This document shows, piece by piece, positions 41,801-49,689 of a stretch of 64,000 nt of DNA. Every line of letters starts with the position of its first letter. Position 1 is the first letter of the stretch. The stretch is from assembly GCF_022374875.2 (NCBI RefSeq), contig NZ_CP092427.2, forward strand, positions 5,518,001 through 5,582,000, read 5' to 3'. The notes beneath the pieces are model-generated. The model was not told the DNA's origin. It made no database searches and saw only the letters and a list, made by a program, of their open reading frames with translations. Source of the DNA: Mycolicibacterium rufum. Its GTDB lineage: Bacteria; Actinomycetota; Actinomycetes; Mycobacteriales; Mycobacteriaceae. The translations under genes and the position numbers were made by a program.

Positions 41801-42567
41801 TCGTCGCGGATCAGGCCGAGCAGATACTCCGGATCCTTCTCCCCGTCCGGGGCGGCGACCACCACCCGGCCGCCGCTGATCAGCGGCAGCAGGATCTCGT
41901 TGATCGAGATGTCGAAGGACAGAGGCGCTTTGAACAGCGCTGCGTCACCCGCGCCGAAGCCGAGCACGTGGTCGCGCTGCCAGAGCAGGCGCTCGGCGAT
42001 CGCCTCGTGGCGGATCATCGCACCCTTCGGTGTTCCGGTGGATCCGGACGTGAAGATGACATAGGCCAGCGCGCCGGGCGGCACGGGAACGTCAGGTGAC
42101 GCGGTGTGCCGGGCGTCGATGCGCCAGTCGTCCAGATCCACGGCGAGGGTGTCGATTCCCCAGTCGCTGTCGTCGGCCGGGGAGATGACCGCGCGGACCG
42201 CGCCGGAGTCGGCGAGCACCTGCCGGCGACGATGCCCGGGCCAGGCGGGATCCACCGGAACGAAGGCTGCGCCGCTGACCATCGAGGCGAGCACGCAGAC
42301 CACCATCTCCGCCGAGCGGGGCACACCCACGGCCACCACACCTTCGGGGCCGGTGCCGGCGGCGAGAAGAGCGTGGGCGAGCTGGCCGACCCGCTCCCCG
42401 AGTTCGCGGTAGGTCATCCGGCGCTCGCCGTCGACGACGGCGGGCGCGTCGGGGCTGGCCGCGCACTGGGCGGCGAACGACGCGGGAACCGTCGACGACC
42501 GTTCAGGGGTCGTGCGGTTGTTCCACCGGTCCAGCAACTCGGCGATGTCCAGCGACTCAACGGTCAC
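19975..42567 (-). CDS. Exochelin-type nonribosomal peptide synthetase, six modules in one 7,530-residue protein
   Basis: Domain order read by eye: A1-T1-E1 / C2-A2-T2 / C3-A3-T3-E3 / C4-A4-T4-E4 / C5-A5-T5 / C6-A6-T6-TE. Phosphopantetheine serines are at residues 574, 2054, 3162, 4652, 6191 and 7216, and the thioesterase serine (GWSFGG) at 7347. A-domain codes give formyl-hydroxy-Orn, beta-Ala, hydroxy-Orn, Thr, hydroxy-Orn and one unassigned residue. With E domains after 1, 3 and 4 this reproduces the sequence and chirality of exochelin MS. In M. smegmatis the enzyme was first described as two genes, fxbB and fxbC; here it is one frame. The start is GTG 42567, 8 bp after an AGAGGA site; an in-frame extension to 42654 would overlap the exporter gene. 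It lies 37 bp behind the second exporter half. The frame is fully open although the operon promoter and the formyltransferase appear damaged. Confidence 0.95.
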   Translation of the reverse strand: MTVESLDIAELLDRWNNRTTPERSSTVPASFAAQCAASPDAPAVVDGERRMTYRELGERVGQLAHALLAAGTGPEGVVAVGVPRSAEMVVCVLASMVSGAAFVPVDPAWPGHRRRQVLADSGAVRAVISPADDSDWGIDTLAVDLDDWRIDARHTASPDVPVPPGALAYVIFTSGSTGTPKGAMIRHEAIAERLLWQRDHVLGFGAGDAALFKAPLSFDISINEILLPLISGGRVVVAAPDGEKDPEYLLGLIRDERVTFVYLVSSMLDTLLELDRIASADGADSALASLRHVWCGGEVLTPGLFGRFRRQLSTTLYHGYGPAEATIGVSHVVYRDTAERIATSIGRPNPHTQLYVLDDALRPLPPGVGGELYAAGFLLGRGYVNASPLTAARFVANPFDATGSRMYRTGDLARWTDDGTLEFLGRADNQVKIRGRRIELEEIEAQLAEHPAVRHAVVAVHRQGDADRLIGYLVTAQGFTDDAVLHAEIADWCRSRLPDYMVPTAFVALDRVPLTANGKTDRRALPAPPPAPIRPSSRAPRTPLEDMLCRAFAETLDVEHIGIDDDFFSLGGDSIVAIRVLSKIRAQGYSLRPRDMFTHRTVEALAPLLAESSPGRSPSVAATGSVPGTPILHWLHEIGATGGSTMCGFHQGMALLAPAGLDAQQVRTLVDAVVARHPVLWSATADGATDLHIPEGPPRTPVLTGAPDESVAAMRDRLVALLDPGAGVMVAAGWLPRDGERSRLVVVAHHVVIDGVSLRILAEDFAAAHRALVDTGDARLPAAATSWRQWATQLRDATARGDFDANREHWRHAGAGDETAWGDRALDPERDTVVTESTWTVTLDAPVTDALLTSVPDRIHGHVNDALVAALYLALRGWLDDRGVAGISDVTIELEGHGREAQAVGDIDLSDTVGWFTTLYPVRLHDADVDWRTAVSGGPALGAAVRSVKDQLRTVPTHGLSYGALRYLGDGDATLAVAPQVLFNYLGRFDTADRPWAFDRVLEGRDPAMPLPRLLEINAEAVDAGTGPVLRATFSWPRGALDTADVQRLARRWTALLERIAMSDDVRGHSVSDFGRVALRPADVTELEDRYPGLTDVLPLSPAQQGIYFHSTFRRHTDPYVVQQIIDVHGPLDVDRFQRATEIVAARHRALSAVFTTIADGTPVAVHATVTAPDFEVVDARTTPAATDADTVVERWAAADRRRGFDLATPPLTRYTLVRRSDDLTTMVQTVHHIVADGWSVPLVLEDLLTAYRGADFDAPAPRFADFVDWLADRDEAADRAAWAPVLAGIDEPTRIAAAGVEETVSGAAGFGRRSVSLAEHREVAGAAAAAGVTVGTLLHTAWALTVGRLTGRSDVTFGSVVSGRGGDVPGVDRMVGLLVNTVTVRVRWSPGETAAAVAARLGGTEAALLEHHHLPLTEAHRIAGTGELFDSLVVIENLGDTTFPDGDLRLGDITVVEAPHYPLTVMVTVRDTVSVTVTNDRAQVSDRFADTVTAAFAAVLAALTREPRSLCARIPLAGAPAPGERRDADTVTRLIGTAMQAHAEETALLVGDGAVTYRELHERAATLARHLCDAGVTRSDVVALAMTRSTDLVAGLWAITLAGAACLPIDLGYPAARIAFMLDHARPHATLVDASGRAVLAPVLPAGTAVVDATQTPLPAEPFTAVEVGPHDAVSVLYTSGSTGEPKAVVGTHGALANRLAWAVTAWPAGTRLAKSSLSFIDGITELLAGLAAGATTVLAGDDETRDGRLLAGLIADHSVEQMVAVPSLAAALVEENGDDVAAVRRWIVSGEPLTPGRLAVLRSGGATVVNSYGSSEVTGDVLAGEQSGDVVTLGTVVPGAGIRIIDHVLADLPDGVIGEIYVSGPQVARGYLHRPAQTAARFVAAPGGRRMYRTGDLGARRGDGSVVFAGRCDDQLSVNGYRVEPGEVEAALLQCAGVLDAAVVGIGGALAAAVVLESDGPTPDQVRTALGGALPGHLLPSTVVATEAIPLLPNGKRDTAAIRALATVRDAPTGVVAAADDRQRVLVDVIADVLGLDTVSADADFFALGGDSIAAIRLTSRLARRGLQLSTEDVFRGRTAVGVAALVADQSAAPDTVPPHGTVRLSDATLRRLTDAQALDDLWALSPLQLGVYYQSTLDDAATATYLAQNVFDFDRRLDLDAMQAAFTALLTRHPQLRVGFRTVEHAEESPAPDATAVIQAVVTDPPSSIAVVDLGDRSPDDPDVTDALHAVVDADRTAPFDIATPPLLRLTVIRLPEGPDRMLLTYHFLLFDGWSRELVLRDLFALYASHGERGTLTPNAAGVTGYLRWIADIGEDDAVAAWRALLAGVDGPTLASGRAPGHPDADADTEPGRVLVTVDEHVTEQLIRTTAHLGVTLNAVVTAAVAVVTGYHAGSTDTLLGTTVAGRPGELAGIDETIGLFLNTVPVRVDLTPAHTLADAVRAVADQRVAMMRHDHLGLGQIQRAAGDSGAALFDSLLVLQNFLGDDTFDDLEAEHGIVGVDYHDTTHFPLTWVLTPGRELTVKLEYRVVGEERARAMVDQLLAVLATLAAAPDTALGAVPLIDAPQTAALERRWAATSRPLEPVTVAELLGRQARRRPGDVALVFGAEQLTYREFDDRVSRLARHLRGRGAAPETFVALALPRSIDMVVALFAVLRAGAAYLPLELDLPLNRLRTIVADARPALLLTTTDRAELAEYARAHGADVVCVDDDSTCDTIGATSAAPLTATELGGFASGATRLAHPAYLIYTSGSTGTPKGVLTGYAGLTNMYVNHREKIFAPTARRVRDLGRDERLDVAHTVSFSFDMSWEELFWLVDGHRVHICDEELRRDAPALVDYCRAHRIDVVNVTPTYAHHLVDAGLLDGHTPALVLLGGEAVSEHVWSTLRDHPGTSGYNLYGPTEYTINTLGAGTDESATATVGQPISNTRAYVLDEALRPVPDGTAGELYIAGAGLARGYHRRAGLTAAAMVADPHGSGGRMYRTGDVVRHRAGGRESGLADSGLLDYLGRADDQVKIRGYRVELGEVESALAALDGVARCAVVVRTGSGTPPAKTLAAYVVASAQPADRAAFVGRLQADLSAALPGYMVPTRYGVVDSLPLTVNGKLDTSALPEPVAATRGQTRAPRTDREAVLLGVVSTVLDVENVGVDDDFFSLGGDSISSIALCGRARAAGLQLTPRDVFRRRTIAALAAVAESASPVRSDGAGTGRIAQTPMLAETAQAGTPLTNFVQSMVLRTPAGITQSQLAEILDAMLAAHPLLRARLDTTDDGWALTVPDHGIDAASTVLSRTTSAPTDADRDAAAARLSPADGVMVQVVWCDAAVGHLLLVIHHLVIDGVSWRILIEDLQRAWSAILAGGPARVDEEPTSFRAWSLALADSRRFDDQTQYWADVLATADPDLGSRPLDEAVDVAATVRTQSFSLTGEVSTALLSSVPRAFHGGVDDLLLATFALALNRWRGGSGGSAALINVEGHGRESDAVAEPTDLSRTVGWFTSIYPVRVDPGDVAWDDVLAAGETLAAAVKSVKEQLRAIPDRGIGYGVLRHLAGDPALSGPPPQILFNYLGRFAGGAGDWQPVADIGALREGVDPTNPAVALEITALAEETSDGPALQVTLAYPDGLLDTGAVGELAALWRSALCALTRCAALTGRSPSDFPLAGLSQADVDALERAGAVDDVLPLLPLQQGMYFHAVFGDGVDTYRVQQIATLSGGVDPAVLERSIHTVIRRHPALRAGFAELEDGRIAQVIWSDARSEFRVVESPDVETIAREELSRPFDLRQAPLVRYTLVSRGSDDHRLIQTLHHIVADGWSYPVIFGDIVAVYNAAVTGEPGPPPVGVTLRDHVESVLARDHEAAVGVWADTVRDVRPTLFLGDRTTAGAGEHRSRFRRLSPGLTTALTRRSRACGITVSTALHGAWGILLGRLLDRTEVVFGSTVSGRDGDLAGVESLVGLLINTIPVPMSWKQGTSLARALTDLQDRQSAVLDAHHLGLPELARLAGVRELFDTMVVVENFPAVRSARRDDMLSFDGFTGTDAPHYPLSFVAYLDERLGIEITYDATAVSDREADRYGELLERILAAFAEDPDGAVNGIDLRTDAERDVAAAPTRPGPDRTLAQAFSAVVHAHADAVAVTHGPRSMTYAELDARASAVAAHLTGLGVRPESRVAVALPRTLDLIVALVGVVKAGGTYVPLDIDSPTTRLRHIVADAAPVCVLTDRPDRLPGLDTPSVLMTDATQPGTDSTASPAEPRPDHAAYVIYTSGSTGTPKGVAVSHRNVGALFAGATDLFGFSPDDVWTMFHSAAFDFSVWELWGALLHGGRLVLVDTADARDPDRFVRLLEAERVTVLNQTPSAFYPLAEADRRLAPALALRWVIFGGEALEPARLGDWLDRHASSPQLVNMYGITETCVHVSYRPLEPRDAARRGESVIGGPLPGLAIHLLDDRLRPVPIGVVGEIYVAGGQVTRGYVGRAGLTATRFVANPFDATGERLYRSGDTAMWTESGDLVYVGRSDQQVKVRGYRIELGEVEAAMAALPGVRNAAAAVRTDDAGRSTLVGYVVADRPMAASSIKQQLAHHVPGYMVPATVVTLEALPLTVNGKLDRAALPAPPSQQPAAPPPRDAGVAARLAELCSEILRIPVGVDDDFFTAGGDSIVAIQLVNRARRAGWQLTPQQVFAARTPTALAELVTAEAPTAAASDPGREPGEVPPTPIVLRQAELGGTVRRFNQAEVLRTPAGLTAATLQAALTAIVDRHDALRMRLLRPIPSLWSLETVPSVPVSMTRVDAGAFTDDQLAETIGVESDAAADRLDPDAGRVLQAVWLDRGPHHQGRLILVIHHLAVDAVSWRILIEDLADACAQGGSVVAPPTSYRTYARAIHDNAQQAARLAEFEHWAATLAPGGELNPHSTAVALTVGATRDHEVTLDVADTVPLLTDIPALAHADVTETLVAALSVAVARWRQASGASPDAPLVLDLERHGRDRWGEQFDLSRTVGWFTAIAPVRVPCAPATGHALLTALAGVKEAVRAGADGGVGFGLLRYCNSRTAGALGRLPSPQLLFNYLGRVPSGDAGDWQSAPEAAALRVAPDPDLGTPYLLEINAHCDDTPDGPRLRAVLTYADGELSERAVADLGDHWAAVLREMGTLAGATAPTLTPSDLPLVAVEQHHIDAVLAAVRTPVETIWPLSPLQQGVYFQARYSPAAVYIVQNVFDVAEPIDADALRTAYSAVMHRNPVLRSAFWADGIPQPVAAIAVDPTVDVDVVDLTDHPSIAGELDRLTAADRRRTFDLSSAPLARFTVVRTPGHDRLIFSYHFLLLDGWSREQLLRELFAEYAAARRGETATVSPPSAQFTDYLAWLADRDTDASARRWAEALAGLDAPSLLVPSAVGTEPTLALRLDFLLSVDQTAALKARARECGVTLNAVISTALAMVIGYETGRDDVVFGSTVAGRPTDVDGISDVIGLFLNTVPTRVRLAPQRSLADTVVAVQSDRLALMDHEYLGLGDIQRALSATRRSGDAFTGNTPLFDSLYVLQNFLDDDTFTDLETEHGIVGHDSVDASHYPLTWVASPGRRLWVKLEYRPDVVERAHAQRLLDRLQHLLEQLSLARGTDRLGSIPVVLPDEEAALQTLREATFRPLPDVTVTDLLAERAAHTPALTALVCGEHRLTYGELQHRVDALAWTLRDSGIGARSTVALAVPRSIDAVVALFAVLRAGAAYLPLELDYPDDRLAVMLDDARPARILTTTATTARIGVLAPARPLTVIDDAVAANDAAAPPDWDGFSPTADEPAYVIYTSGSTGTPKGVVTPHRGLTNMHLNHREAIFAPAIARAGDRRLRVAHTVSFSFDMSWEELLWLIEGHEVHICDEELRRDAHALVAYCHDQEIDVVNVTPTYAGLLFEQGLLDPPHPPALVLLGGEAVSPAVWNRLRDNDSSYGYNLYGPTEYTINTLGGGTDDSATPTVGQPIWNTTAHILDSWLRPVPDGVAGELYIAGAGLAHGYLGRPGLTAARFVADPFRTGTPHDARMYRTGDVVVRRPDGNLDFLGRSDDQVKIRGYRVEPGDVETALRTHPAVAQAAVIAVPDPEAAGAHRLVAYVVPSGHPAGDEVRVQVRRHLEATLPSYMVPSAIGVIDAVPLTDNGKLDVRALPDVEPDGDTGREPTSPAEHTLCAVFAEILGVEVTGVDADFFALGGHSLSSIRLINQVRTVFGVDLSLREVFDHPTVALLAAHLAGAAHPVTSRPPLTARRRPERMPVSSAQERMLVLDRLAETGVAYNYPLVFTVADGFDVDAFVRALADVADRHETLRTVFPEHDGFTQHVLPAGTAVPVEVVDGAASEVDDHIAASVAHRFDLAAEIPLRATVIRRDDGATTVVLLLNHIATDEWSDAPLLRDLDHAYRTRRDQRPPRWDPLPVQYTDYTAWHHDLLATVGDDQRAFWIDALRDAPDEVPLPTDRPRPAQPTGAGGTVSVEMSTKTAAALRDLAGAHQASMLMVLHAAVAALLHRLGAGTDITTGTPVAGRDEAVLADAVGLFVNTVVLRADLTGNPTFAELLTRVRGADLAAFGHADLPFDRVVEALNPPRVTGRNPLFNVFLGYHRRDDDDTTLLGLPVTWHETPVHTAMFDLGFTVIDHPGRGTAVVMVEYSADLFDRASVQALSERLVRVFDAVAADAGTRVGDLTMLSAQERISVVGRRNDTGHPVPGTSLADLVSAQARRTPQQCALSDDDAELTYAELDAWSDRLAARLLHADAGPGAVVGVRLPRSVELVVALLAITKTGAAFLPLDPEYPSERLDHMIADAAPTAVLDDPGDIVAARTDPAPAPLPQVDPACWAYVLYTSGTTGVPKGVAVPHAGIVNRISWLQHAYPLDTTDRMLVKTPISFDTSVWEVFWPLHAGATAVIARPGGHRDPAYLADIVVRQHITAVDFVPSMLEVFLDEPAASSCTSLTRVTVGGEALSAELVRRFTATFPDTPLHNLYGPTEAAVDVLGWTAGSGPVALGTPGWNVTCYVLDDYLHPVPDATAGELYLGGVQLADGYLHRHGLTANRFVADPFRAGSRMYRTGDLVRWRPAPAGTFVLDYLGRTDDQIKLRGIRIEPAEIEAVVTAHPGVASTRVVVSGDHLVAYYLPTGRPGAETLRGHTARHLPLPMVPTHFVELASFPVTPSGKLDRRALPAAGPTATTGRPPDGDVEQRLCRIFGELLGSEVADVDADFFAMGGHSVLLIRAASAIRREFDADLSITTLMTTPTVAQIAARLTSHADDAADGLAPVLALRQEGTAPPLFCLAPASGLGWQFAALKRYLPEDIPLYALQAPTFSGSPQPATLDALAEHYADLVTDTAPTGPLRLLGWSFGGSVAFMLARVLRGRGRDVGFVGMLDARVDVAEDIATSTEAGFDTERVLAELLREMGFTAPGRIGVRDAVALVRASDDAIAVLDDRQIEVVIENYLASERLTASADYGRYDGDVWFVDATRLEMNLRGVASQGWRTHVGGALRVVSVGCRHSELMDTEALDTFAPLLVEELRRWPDPRPADR
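23871..27055 (-). other. NRPS module 5: C-A-T, predicted N5-hydroxy-ornithine kept as L
   Basis: The code DMENLGLINK is identical to module 3. The C5 motif reads [10 protein letters not shown] with Phe5311 at the position of the second His, as in module 3. T5 has GGHS at 6191 and no E domain follows, agreeing with the L configuration of the last exochelin residue. Confidence 0.82.
27056..31560 (-). other. NRPS module 4: C-A-T-E, predicted threonine, epimerised
   Basis: The A-domain code DFWNIGMVHK is the textbook threonine code. C4 has an intact HHIVADGWS (second His at 3805). The E domain motif is HHLAVDA, with Ala in place of the usual Gly. Epimerisation of L-Thr at the alpha carbon would give the D-allo-Thr known from exochelin MS. 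The T4 serine is residue 4652. Confidence 0.85.
31561..36280 (-). other. NRPS module 3: C-A-T-E, predicted N5-hydroxy-ornithine, epimerised to D
   Basis: The A-domain code is DMENLGLINK, the hydroxy-ornithine code known from coelichelin synthetase. The C3 motif reads [10 protein letters not shown]: the second His of HHxxxDG is Phe2271. The E domain has HHLVIDG, EGHGRE and NYLG. The T3 serine is residue 3162. Confidence 0.82.
36281..39300 (-). other. NRPS module 2: C-A-T, predicted beta-alanine
   Basis: The C2 motif is HHIVADGWS (second His at residue 1233). The A-domain code reads IDTVISSGDK, matching the beta-alanine pattern VDxVISxGDK in which the usual Asp235 is replaced by a hydrophobic residue and Asp moves to 236. 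T2 carries GGDS at 2054, the form usually found before an E domain, although none follows. Confidence 0.8.
39301..42567 (-). other. NRPS module 1: A-T-E, predicted N5-formyl-N5-hydroxy-ornithine, epimerised to D
   Basis: No C domain precedes it, so this is the loading module. The A-domain residues equivalent to the ten GrsA code positions read DINYWGGIGK, the code reported for formyl-hydroxy-ornithine in coelichelin and pyoverdine synthetases. T1 has GGDS at residue 574. The E domain (about residues 620-1080) has HHVVIDG, EGHGRE, TVGWFTT and NYLG. The substrate requires the hydroxylase at 17116 and the formyltransferase at 47951. Confidence 0.85.
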
Positions 42568-42604
42568 GCGAGGTGTCCTCTTTCCTTCTGCGGTGCAGAC
42601 GAAC

Positions 42605-44380
42605 TCAGCTGTGCGCGCGCCACGCGCGCCAGAGCCGGGCGTAGCGCCCGTCACGGTGGAGCAGTTCGACGTGGGTGCCGCGCTCGACGATGCGGCCGCC
42701 CTCCATCACGAGGATCTGGTCGGCCGCGGCGGCCTGGGTCAGGCGGTGCGCGACGACGAGCGTGGTGCGGCCCGCGGTCGCGGCCATGGCCGCCCTGTCG
42801 AGTTCGGCGGCGCTGCTGCTGCCGGCCTCGGCGGTGGCCTCGTCGAGGACGACGACGCGGGGATCGGCCAGTACCAGACGCGCCAGCGCGAGGTGCTGCG
42901 CCTGGGCGGCGGTCAGTGTCGTCCCGTGTTCGCCGACCGGGGTGTCGAGCCCGTCCTCGAGCGCTGCCACCCACCCGCTCGCTCCGACGCATTCCAGTGC
43001 TGCCCAGACCTGGTCGCGGTCGGCGTCGGGCGCCGCCAGACGCAGATCCTCGATCAGGGTGCCGGAGAACACGTGGACCTCCTGGGTGACCGTCGCCACC
43101 CAGGTGCGGAGTCGCTCCTCGGGGATGTCGGCGACGGACACACCGCCGATCAGGCTCTGCCCGCGGTCAGGCAGCACCAGCCCCGCGACGACCGCCGCGA
43201 GCGTCGACTTGCCCGCACCGGTGGTGCCCACCAGTGCGCAACGCGTCCCGGCCGGGATGGTCAGCGAGACGTCCTGCAGCACAGCGGGTCCGCGGCCGTA
43301 GCCGAACGAGACGTCGCGCACCTCGACGTCGGTCGAGGCCGGTTGCGCCACAATACTTTTCGCGGTGGGCGCCGTGGGCTCCGGTCGCATGTCGACCACT
43401 CCGACCAGACGGGCCAGGCACGCCGCACCCGCCTGGATCTCGTCGAAGTTGTACATCATCACGCCGATCGGGTTGAACAGCCGGTGGAACATCAGTGCCG
43501 CGGCGGTGGTCTGACCGACGGTGGCGGCGCCGTGGCGCACCAGCAGGAAGCCGACGACCAAAGTTGCTGCCAGTCCGAGGAATTCAGCCCTGTTCACCCG
43601 GCCGACGAATCGGGTGAACAGACCGAACACCGAGATCTCGGCGTCGCGCGCCCGTGCGGAGGCCGCCTCGATGGCGGCGAGATGGTCGGCGTGCACCTCG
43701 TAGGCGTCGAGGGTGCGGGCGCCCTGGAGGGATTCGACGGTCGCCTGGGCCCGGGCTGCCAGCGCGAGGCGTTGCTGGGCGTACAGCGGTGCCGATCGCG
43801 GGAGGTACCACCACAGTCCGGCGACATAGGCGGGGATGCACAGCGCACCCGCCAGGCCGAGCCGCCAGTCGATGCCGGCCATCCCGGCCACCGTCACGAC
43901 GCCGAGGAAGAACGCGTTGAGCATGTCGGGCAGCACCTGCGAGACCGCCTTGGCGACGGCGGCGACATCGGCCCCGACCCGGGACAGCAGATCGCCCCGC
44001 CCGCTGTCCTCGATCGTGGTGGCCGGCACCTCGAGTGCGTGGCGCAGCACGTCTTCGCGCAGGTCGGCGACCGCGGACTCCCCGAGTCGGGTGATCAGGT
44101 ACGTTGACAGGCCGGTGCCGAGGCCGCCGATCAACGCCGTGACACCGATGACGACGGCGAGCCCCGCGAGCCCCTCGGACCGTCCCGCGTCGACCCGGTC
44201 GATCAGTGTGCCGAGCAGATAGATCGGCACCGTCGACGCGGCGGCGGCGGCCAGGCCGACGGTCAGGGCGACCCCACTGGGGACGCGACGTCGGCGTGCT
44301 TCACCGACGAGCCAGGACCAGGTGCGTGCCATGGCGGCGACGGGGAGCACCGGCGGCGTCGTGGAGGTGCTGATCGTCAC
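42605..44380 (-). CDS. Siderophore exporter half-ABC transporter, second half (ExiT-like)
   Basis: 591 residues: six membrane helices (to about residue 310) then an ATPase domain. Walker [10 protein letters not shown] near residue 385 and Walker [11 protein letters not shown] are intact, but the signature motif is LTAAQ instead of LSGGQ. It starts at GTG 44380, overlapping the stop of the other half by 4 bp (GTGA). In M. smegmatis the exochelin exporter ExiT is one fused polypeptide; here the halves are separate and would pair as a heterodimer. It lies 37 bp upstream of the NRPS, consistent with secretion of its product across the cytoplasmic membrane. Confidence 0.88.
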   Translation of the reverse strand: MTISTSTTPPVLPVAAMARTWSWLVGEARRRRVPSGVALTVGLAAAAASTVPIYLLGTLIDRVDAGRSEGLAGLAVVIGVTALIGGLGTGLSTYLITRLGESAVADLREDVLRHALEVPATTIEDSGRGDLLSRVGADVAAVAKAVSQVLPDMLNAFFLGVVTVAGMAGIDWRLGLAGALCIPAYVAGLWWYLPRSAPLYAQQRLALAARAQATVESLQGARTLDAYEVHADHLAAIEAASARARDAEISVFGLFTRFVGRVNRAEFLGLAATLVVGFLLVRHGAATVGQTTAAALMFHRLFNPIGVMMYNFDEIQAGAACLARLVGVVDMRPEPTAPTAKSIVAQPASTDVEVRDVSFGYGRGPAVLQDVSLTIPAGTRCALVGTTGAGKSTLAAVVAGLVLPDRGQSLIGGVSVADIPEERLRTWVATVTQEVHVFSGTLIEDLRLAAPDADRDQVWAALECVGASGWVAALEDGLDTPVGEHGTTLTAAQAQHLALARLVLADPRVVVLDEATAEAGSSSAAELDRAAMAATAGRTTLVVAHRLTQAAAADQILVMEGGRIVERGTHVELLHRDGRYARLWRAWRAHS

Positions 44381-46098
44381 CGGGCCACCAGATCCCGGTA
44401 CCCGCGGTGGGAATCGACGAGCTGGTCGTGGGTGCCCTCGCCCTGCACCCGCCCGTCGCCGAGCAGGACCACGCGGTCGGCCGCAGCGAGCAGGGCCGGG
44501 CTGGTGGTGAGCACGATCGTGGTGCGCCCGCGCGCTGCCCGCAGCGTGCGGATGCCCTCGGCGATGGCCTGCTCGGTGACCGCGTCCACCGCGGTCGTCG
44601 GGTCGTGCAGCACCAACACCTCGGGGTCGGCGGCGAGTGCCCGGGCCAACGTCCACCGCTGGCGCTGGCCGCCCGACAGGCTCGAGCCGCGCTCGTTCAC
44701 CCGGTGCGCCAACCCGTCGGCGTGCTGCTCGACGACGTCGAGTGCGCACGACGCCGTCAGCGCGCGGGCGACGGCCGCGTCGTCGGCGCCCGACATCGCG
44801 AGGTTGGAACCCAGGGTGCCGCTGAACAGATCGCCCTGATGGTGCTCGACGAGCAGGGCGCGCCTGCGGTCCCCGTACGGGATGTCATGCAGCGCGCGGC
44901 CGCCGACCCGCACGGCCCCGGGGTCCGCCGTGGGGTCCCGATCCGCCAGCAGCTCCATCAGCGATGTCGCGTCGCGCGCGTCGGCGGCCAGCACGGCGAC
45001 GAACTCACCGCGGCGCACCTGAAGGGACAGCCGGTTCGCTGCGTGGTGCACGGCCAGCGCGGGCGCAGTCTTGTGCGTCGGGACGTCGGTCGAGGTCTCG
45101 GGCGTCGGCTCGGCGCCACGACGCAGGGGTGCGGCGAGCACCGCGGCGACGCGATTGGCCGAAGCCCGCGATTCGGCCACCGAACTCGGCAGAGTGGCCA
45201 GCACCGTGAACGGCTCGGCGAGGAACTGCGCCAGACCGATGACGGTGATGAGCTGACCGAGGGTGAGGTCGCCGCCGAGCGCGAAGGAGGCGGCGGCCAC
45301 CGCGACCGCCATCGCGCTCAACGCGCCCGCGGCGGCGGCGACGCCGGCGTGGGCGCTCTCAATGCGGGCCGCGTGCAACGTCGCGGTCAGTGACCGCCGG
45401 CTCGCCTCCCGGTAGCGCCGGGCCGCGTGGCGTTGCGCGCCGATGCCCTGCAGGGGGCGCTGGCCGCTGATCAGGTCCGTAGCCAGTGCGGTGGCACGAC
45501 CGATCCGGGCCTGCTGTTCCTCGACGCGTCGCGCGATGATCGGGGCGGTGAGCTGCAGACCCGTCATGACCACGGGCACGCCGATGAGCACCATCAGTCC
45601 CAGCGGCAGGTCGATCGACAGCAGCACTGCGCCGCACGCGATGGTCGCGACGGCCGCGCCGACCATGCGCGGCACGTAATCCAGCAGATAGGCGGTCTCG
45701 TCCGCGTCGGCCGACGAGATCGACAGCAGTTCTCCCACCTGATGATCGGTGTCGATGCCGTGTGGATCGAGGATCCGGCGGCACAATTCGACGCGCAGCA
45801 GGTGGCCTTCGAGCGCGATCGCGGCCATCAACAACCGCGCCCCGAAGCGGTACACCAGTGTCAGCACGACGAACAGTGCGGCCAGGACCGCGATCCCACC
45901 GGCGATCGCCGGCACCGACCCCGTCGCGACGGCACGGTCGACGATGACACCGATGAGGATCGGCACGGTCACCTCGCAGAGCTGGTGGCCCGCGATCAAC
46001 ACCGAGCCCGCGCTGAGCCGGCCCCGGTGCCGCGTCACGGTTCGGCGCAGCACCGCCGGACCGGACCACTGCGCACCGCCGGACGGCGGTGTGCTCAC
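44377..46098 (-). CDS. Siderophore exporter half-ABC transporter, first half with degenerate ATPase site (ExiT-like)
   Basis: 573 residues from GTG 46098. Six membrane segments are followed by a nucleotide-binding domain whose Walker A loop is AADARDATS (about residues 368-376), lacking the GKS/T core. Walker B reads [10 protein letters not shown], with Asp to His and catalytic Glu to Asp. The signature LSGGQRQR near residue 471 is intact. It cannot hydrolyse ATP by itself, but its signature would complete the active site of its partner (42605-44380). It overlaps mbtH and the partner gene by GTGA at both ends, so all three are translationally coupled. Confidence 0.88.
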   Translation of the reverse strand: MSTPPSGGAQWSGPAVLRRTVTRHRGRLSAGSVLIAGHQLCEVTVPILIGVIVDRAVATGSVPAIAGGIAVLAALFVVLTLVYRFGARLLMAAIALEGHLLRVELCRRILDPHGIDTDHQVGELLSISSADADETAYLLDYVPRMVGAAVATIACGAVLLSIDLPLGLMVLIGVPVVMTGLQLTAPIIARRVEEQQARIGRATALATDLISGQRPLQGIGAQRHAARRYREASRRSLTATLHAARIESAHAGVAAAAGALSAMAVAVAAASFALGGDLTLGQLITVIGLAQFLAEPFTVLATLPSSVAESRASANRVAAVLAAPLRRGAEPTPETSTDVPTHKTAPALAVHHAANRLSLQVRRGEFVAVLAADARDATSLMELLADRDPTADPGAVRVGGRALHDIPYGDRRRALLVEHHQGDLFSGTLGSNLAMSGADDAAVARALTASCALDVVEQHADGLAHRVNERGSSLSGGQRQRWTLARALAADPEVLVLHDPTTAVDAVTEQAIAEGIRTLRAARGRTTIVLTTSPALLAAADRVVLLGDGRVQGEGTHDQLVDSHRGYRDLVAR

Positions 46099-46343
46099 GC
46101 CCGCGACGCTGCGTCGGTGGCGGTACGGTCCATGTGTTCCCGCAGTGAACGGGGGCGCATGTCGGTCCAGTTCTGGTCGACGTACTGCAGTGCGCTGTCG
46201 CGATCGGTGCCGTCGGGGCCGCCGAACACGGTGTGCCAACCCGTCGGCACGTCCGCGAACGTCGGCCAGAGCGAGTACTGCTCCTCGTCGTTGACGAGGA
46301 CCAGGAAGCGGCCGTTCGGATCGTCAAAAGGATTGGTGGACAC
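46095..46343 (-). CDS. MbtH-like NRPS accessory protein
   Basis: 82 residues with the full family pattern: [20 protein letters not shown] at the start, SLWPTF and GWHTVFGG in the middle and the [19 protein letters not shown] segment. MbtH proteins bind A domains and are needed for adenylation by many NRPSs. It is the first gene of the operon mbtH-exporter-exporter-NRPS. The GTG start at 46343 is 1-2 bp from the inverted repeat of the IS30-family element, which leaves no ribosome site and no native promoter directly upstream. The protein itself looks intact. Confidence 0.92.
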   Translation of the reverse strand: MSTNPFDDPNGRFLVLVNDEEQYSLWPTFADVPTGWHTVFGGPDGTDRDSALQYVDQNWTDMRPRSLREHMDRTATDAASRA

Positions 46344-46344
46344 A

Positions 46345-47825
46345 GGGCGGATTCAACTGGTCGTCGCAACACCTTGATCACGGAGGTGTGGTGTGGCCAA
46401 GCGTAAGGACGCGGAATCGGTTGGTAGGCGACGGCAGTGGGCGGCTGACCGTGCGTTGCGGCCTGCGATGCGCTCACCAGGGCGCCCGGACCCGTCGCGG
46501 TCGGTGCAGCGTCAGTTTTGGCGGCTGATCGCCCAGGGTGTCTCCACCGACGACGCAGCCGCAGAGGTCGGCGTGTCGACACCGGTGGCGACCAGGTGGT
46601 TCCACCACGCTGGCGGCATGACGCCGATCAGTCTGGATGAGCCCACGGGCCGGTATCTGTCGTTCGCCGAGCGGGAGGAGATCGCACTGCTACGCGCCCA
46701 GGGCGCCGGGGTGCGTGAGATCGCCCGCGAGATCAAGCGTGACCCCTCGACAGTTTCGCGGGAACTGCGGCGCAACGCAGCCACCCGCAGCGGCACGCAG
46801 GTGTACCGCGCAGGGGTGGCGCAGTGGAAGGCCCAGCAAGCAGCAAAGCGCCCGAAACCCGCGAAACTGGCAGTCAACCCGCAGCTGCGTGAGTACGTGC
46901 AGCAGCGGCTCGATGGCAGTGTCCGCGGACCCGACGGCACCGCCGTCGCAGGTCCGCAGACCAAGGCCTGGAACGGCCGCAACAAGCCGCACCGACAAGA
47001 CCGACGGTGGTCGACAGCATGGAGCCCGGAACAGATTGCCCACCGCTTACCGCTGGATTTCCCCGATGATGAGTCCATGCGCATCAGCCATGAGGCGATC
47101 TATCAGTCCTTGTTCATCGAGGGGCGTGGGGCGCTCAAACGGGAATTGGTCGCGTGCCTGCGGACCGGTCGTGCGCTGCGGGTCCCGCGGGCCAGGACAC
47201 AGAACAAACCGCAGGGACATGTCACCGCGGACGTCGTGATCAGCAAACGCCCTGCCGAAGCCGCCGATCGCGCAGTTCCTGGGCATTGGGAGGGTGATTT
47301 GATCATCGGTGCGGGCCGGTCGGCGATTGCCACCGTGGTGGAACGCAAGAGCCGCTCGGTGATGCTGGTTCACCTTCCCCGCCTCGAGGGGTGGGGTCTG
47401 GCGCCGCCGGTGAAGAACGGGCCGGCGCTCAGCGGCTACGGCGCCGAGGCGATGAACGCTGCCCTGATCGCCTCACTGGCACAGCTACCCAAGCAGCTGC
47501 GTCAGACGTTGACATGGGACCGCGGCAAAGAGTTGGCCGCGCACGCCCAGTTCACCTTCGACACCGGAACGAAGGTGTTTTTCGCCGACCCGCACTCGCC
47601 ATGGCAGCGGCCTACCAACGAGAACACCAATGGCGTTCTGCGTCAGTACTTTCCGAAAGGCACCGACTTATCTCGATGGTCGGCTCAAGACCTCGAAGCG
47701 GTCGCACTGACGCTCAACAACCGACCCCGAAAGGTCCTCGGCTGGAAGACTCCCGCCGAAGTCTTTGCCCAACAGCTACACTCACTCCAACAACCCGGTG
47801 TTGCAACGACCGATTGAACCCGCCC
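46345..47825 (+). mobile_element. IS30-family insertion sequence, about 1.48 kb, with 29-bp imperfect inverted repeats
   Basis: Left end 46345-46373 and right end 47797-47825 are inverted repeats with 25 of 29 positions identical; the best conserved blocks are TTCAA, GGTCGT and GCAACACC. The outermost GGGCGG of each end may be part of the repeat or chance. The single transposase gene fills the interior. I see no clear target duplication. The element lies between mbtH and the region with an IdeR-like box and the divergent formyltransferase. Confidence 0.85.
46393..47817 (+). CDS. IS30-family transposase
   Basis: 474 residues and apparently intact. N-terminal helix-turn-helix regions (QGVSTDDAAAEVGVSTPVA and GAGVREIAREIKRDPSTVSR) are followed by a DDE catalytic core: GHWEGDLIIG, LTWDRGKEL and the SPWQRPTNENTNG block with the catalytic Glu. 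It starts at GTG 46393 with GGAGG upstream, inside the left end of the element. The stop lies within the right inverted repeat. It is transcribed opposite to the mbtH operon. Confidence 0.92.
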   Translation: MAKRKDAESVGRRRQWAADRALRPAMRSPGRPDPSRSVQRQFWRLIAQGVSTDDAAAEVGVSTPVATRWFHHAGGMTPISLDEPTGRYLSFAEREEIALLRAQGAGVREIAREIKRDPSTVSRELRRNAATRSGTQVYRAGVAQWKAQQAAKRPKPAKLAVNPQLREYVQQRLDGSVRGPDGTAVAGPQTKAWNGRNKPHRQDRRWSTAWSPEQIAHRLPLDFPDDESMRISHEAIYQSLFIEGRGALKRELVACLRTGRALRVPRARTQNKPQGHVTADVVISKRPAEAADRAVPGHWEGDLIIGAGRSAIATVVERKSRSVMLVHLPRLEGWGLAPPVKNGPALSGYGAEAMNAALIASLAQLPKQLRQTLTWDRGKELAAHAQFTFDTGTKVFFADPHSPWQRPTNENTNGVLRQYFPKGTDLSRWSAQDLEAVALTLNNRPRKVLGWKTPAEVFAQQLHSLQQPGVATTD

Positions 47826-47899
47826 AGCGTTCCTCTCTCTCGTCGGATCCCGTCATGGCCCCGACCGCGCCGGACCGGGCCGACCGCACGGATGCTATC

Positions 47900-47918
47900 A
47901 AAGGTTAGGCTAACCACA
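47900..47918. promoter_or_regulatory. IdeR/DtxR-type iron box upstream of the formyltransferase (and formerly mbtH)
   Basis: AAAGGTTAGGCTAACCACA contains the uninterrupted core AGGTTAGGCTAACC and matches 15 of 19 consensus positions. A further half-site-like TAGGCTAGCC follows at about 47920. It lies 33 bp before the formyltransferase start. Without the IS element it would also be about 75 bp from the mbtH start, so it probably once served both directions. Confidence 0.8.
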
Positions 47919-47950
47919 GTAGGCTAGCCAGGAACCCCGGGAGGTCGCTC

Positions 47951-48895
47951 GTGCGTGTGGTCATGTTCGGTTACCAGACGTGGGGTCATCGCACCCTGCA
48001 GGCGCTTCTGAAGTCGCGTCACGACGTCTGCCTGGTGGTCACCCACCCCACCAGTGACCATGCCTACGAATCGATCTGGGCCGACTCGGTCGAGGAGCTC
48101 GCTCGCAGCGAGGGCATCGAGGTGTACCTCGCCAAGCGTCCGTCGCCCGAACTGATCGAGACGGTCAGGGATCTGGCCCCGGACGTGATGGTGGCCAACA
48201 ACTGGCGGACGAAGCTGTCCCGCGAGCTGTTCGGCATCCCTCGGTGAAGCACCGTGAACCTGCACGACTCTCTGTTGCCGGCGTTCACCGGCTTCTCGCC
48301 GGTCATCTGGTCGTTGATCAGTGGGGCGACCCACACCGGTCTGACGGCGCATCTGATGGACGACGAACTCGACACCGGCGCGGTGCTGGTGCAGCGATCG
48401 GTCGAGATCACGCCGTCGAGCACCGGCACCAGCCTGGTCCACGACACGCTGGACCTCGTGCCCGAGGTCCTCGAGTGCGCTCTCGACGGACTCGAGTACC
48501 AGAGCCTGACGCCCGTGCCGCAGAACCTGACGCAGCGCACGTTCTTCCACAAGCGTTCGGAGGAGGACGGCCGCATCGACTGGTCGTGGCCGGCGGCCGA
48601 CATCGAGCGTCTGGTGCGGGCGCTGTCCGACCCGTACCCCAACGCCTACACCTACTTTCGGGGAGAGCGGTTGCGCGTGATCTCGTCGCACGTGTCGCGG
48701 TGCGCCTATGGCGGGACGCTGGGCCGGGTGTTCATCGAGGAAGACGGGGGCATGGTCATCGTCGCCGGAGTCGACGCCTACCGCGGGCGGTCCCGGGGTC
48801 TGGTGCTGGACGTGGTCCGCACCGACGACGGCGTCGACCACGCGGCGCTGGACTACTTCGGCCACGGTGGGGGCTACCTCACCGACCGGCCGTGA
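47951..48895 (+). pseudogene. fxbA: Hydroxy-ornithine formyltransferase (FxbA-like) interrupted by an in-frame TGA
   Basis: The first 98 codons from GTG 47951 (GGGAGG upstream) encode an N-terminal Rossmann-like part (MRVVMFGYQTWGHRTLQALL). A TGA at 48245-48247 then interrupts the frame. The same frame resumes with TVNLHDSLLPAFTGFSPVIW to a stop at 48895, about 314 codons in all. The catalytic Asn and His (NLHDSLLP) and the later Asp (DDELDTGAVL) are all after the stop. The intact enzyme would formylate hydroxy-ornithine using N10-formyl-tetrahydrofolate, the substrate form required by NRPS module 1. A single base change, for example CGA to TGA, explains the lesion. Sequencing error or reinitiation at a nearby GTG (48254) are alternatives. 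Confidence 0.85.
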
Positions 48896-49685
48896 GGTGG
48901 GGTGAGGCACGCGGCACGATCAGCGGCGTCCCCGTCTGCGGGTCGTCGATGATCTGGCATCGCAGTCCGTAGACGTCCTCGACCAGTTCGCTTGTCATCA
49001 ACGTCCCCGGAACACCGCGCGCCACAACGCGTCCCGACTTCATCACGACGATCTCGTCGGCGTACCGGCATGCGTGGTTCAGATCGTGCAGCACCGCGAC
49101 CACGGTGTGGCCGTGTCCGCGGTTGAGTTCGGCGAACAGATCGAGAAGCTCCACCTGGTGGGCGATGTCGAGGTAGGTGGTGGGCTCGTCGAGCAGCAAC
49201 AGCGGTGTCTGTTGCGCCAGCACCATGGCCACCCACACGCGTTGCCGCTGCCCGCCGGACAGCTCGTCGACCAGCCGGCCGGCCAGCTCGCCGACTCCGG
49301 TGAGGCGCATCGCGTCGGCGACGGCCGCCTCGTCGTCGGTCGACCACTGCCGCAGCAGCTTCTGGTGCGGAAAGCGGCCGCGTGACACCAGATCGGCCAC
49401 GGTGATGCCGTCCGGTGCAAGCGAGCTCTGGGGGAGCAGGCCCAGTCGCCGGGCGACCTCCTTGGTGTGCAGGGCCGCGATGTCGTTGCCGTCGAGGACG
49501 ACCCGGCCGTCCGCGGGTCTGAGCAACCGGGCCAGGCCACGCAGCAGTGTCGACTTGCCGCAGGCGTTGGGCCCCACGATGACGGTGACCCCTCCGTCGC
49601 GCACCGCGAGCGTGACATCGGAGACGATCGGCGTGTCGCCGTATCCGATCGAGAGGTGCTCGGCGCGCAGCCGGCCGTCGGTCAT
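48879..49685 (-). CDS. fxuB: Ferric-siderophore importer ATPase (FepC-like)
   Basis: 268 residues. Walker A GPNACGKST near residue 41, signature [13 protein letters not shown], Walker B LLLDEPTTYLD and switch His in AVLHDLNHA, all typical of iron-siderophore importers. It starts at ATG 49685, 4 bp after the permease stop, as last gene of the operon SIP-permease-permease-ATPase. Its 3' end overlaps the broken formyltransferase by 17 bp on the opposite strand. The corresponding M. smegmatis gene is, to my recollection, fxuB. Confidence 0.88.
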   Translation of the reverse strand: MTDGRLRAEHLSIGYGDTPIVSDVTLAVRDGGVTVIVGPNACGKSTLLRGLARLLRPADGRVVLDGNDIAALHTKEVARRLGLLPQSSLAPDGITVADLVSRGRFPHQKLLRQWSTDDEAAVADAMRLTGVGELAGRLVDELSGGQRQRVWVAMVLAQQTPLLLLDEPTTYLDIAHQVELLDLFAELNRGHGHTVVAVLHDLNHACRYADEIVVMKSGRVVARGVPGTLMTSELVEDVYGLRCQIIDDPQTGTPLIVPRASPHLTAGR

Positions 49686-49689
49686 CGGT

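Noticed and set aside
42568..42654. Longer NRPS N terminus starting at 42654
   Set aside because: It would overlap the exporter gene by 50 bp and adds a sequence with no family similarity; GTG 42567 has a good ribosome site.
47951..48895. Formyltransferase halves as two functional subunits or a selenocysteine readthrough protein
   Set aside because: No ribosome site precedes the second part, the break falls inside the conserved core, no SECIS-like structure is evident at the TGA, and nothing indicates Sec at this position in the family. A nonsense mutation is simpler.
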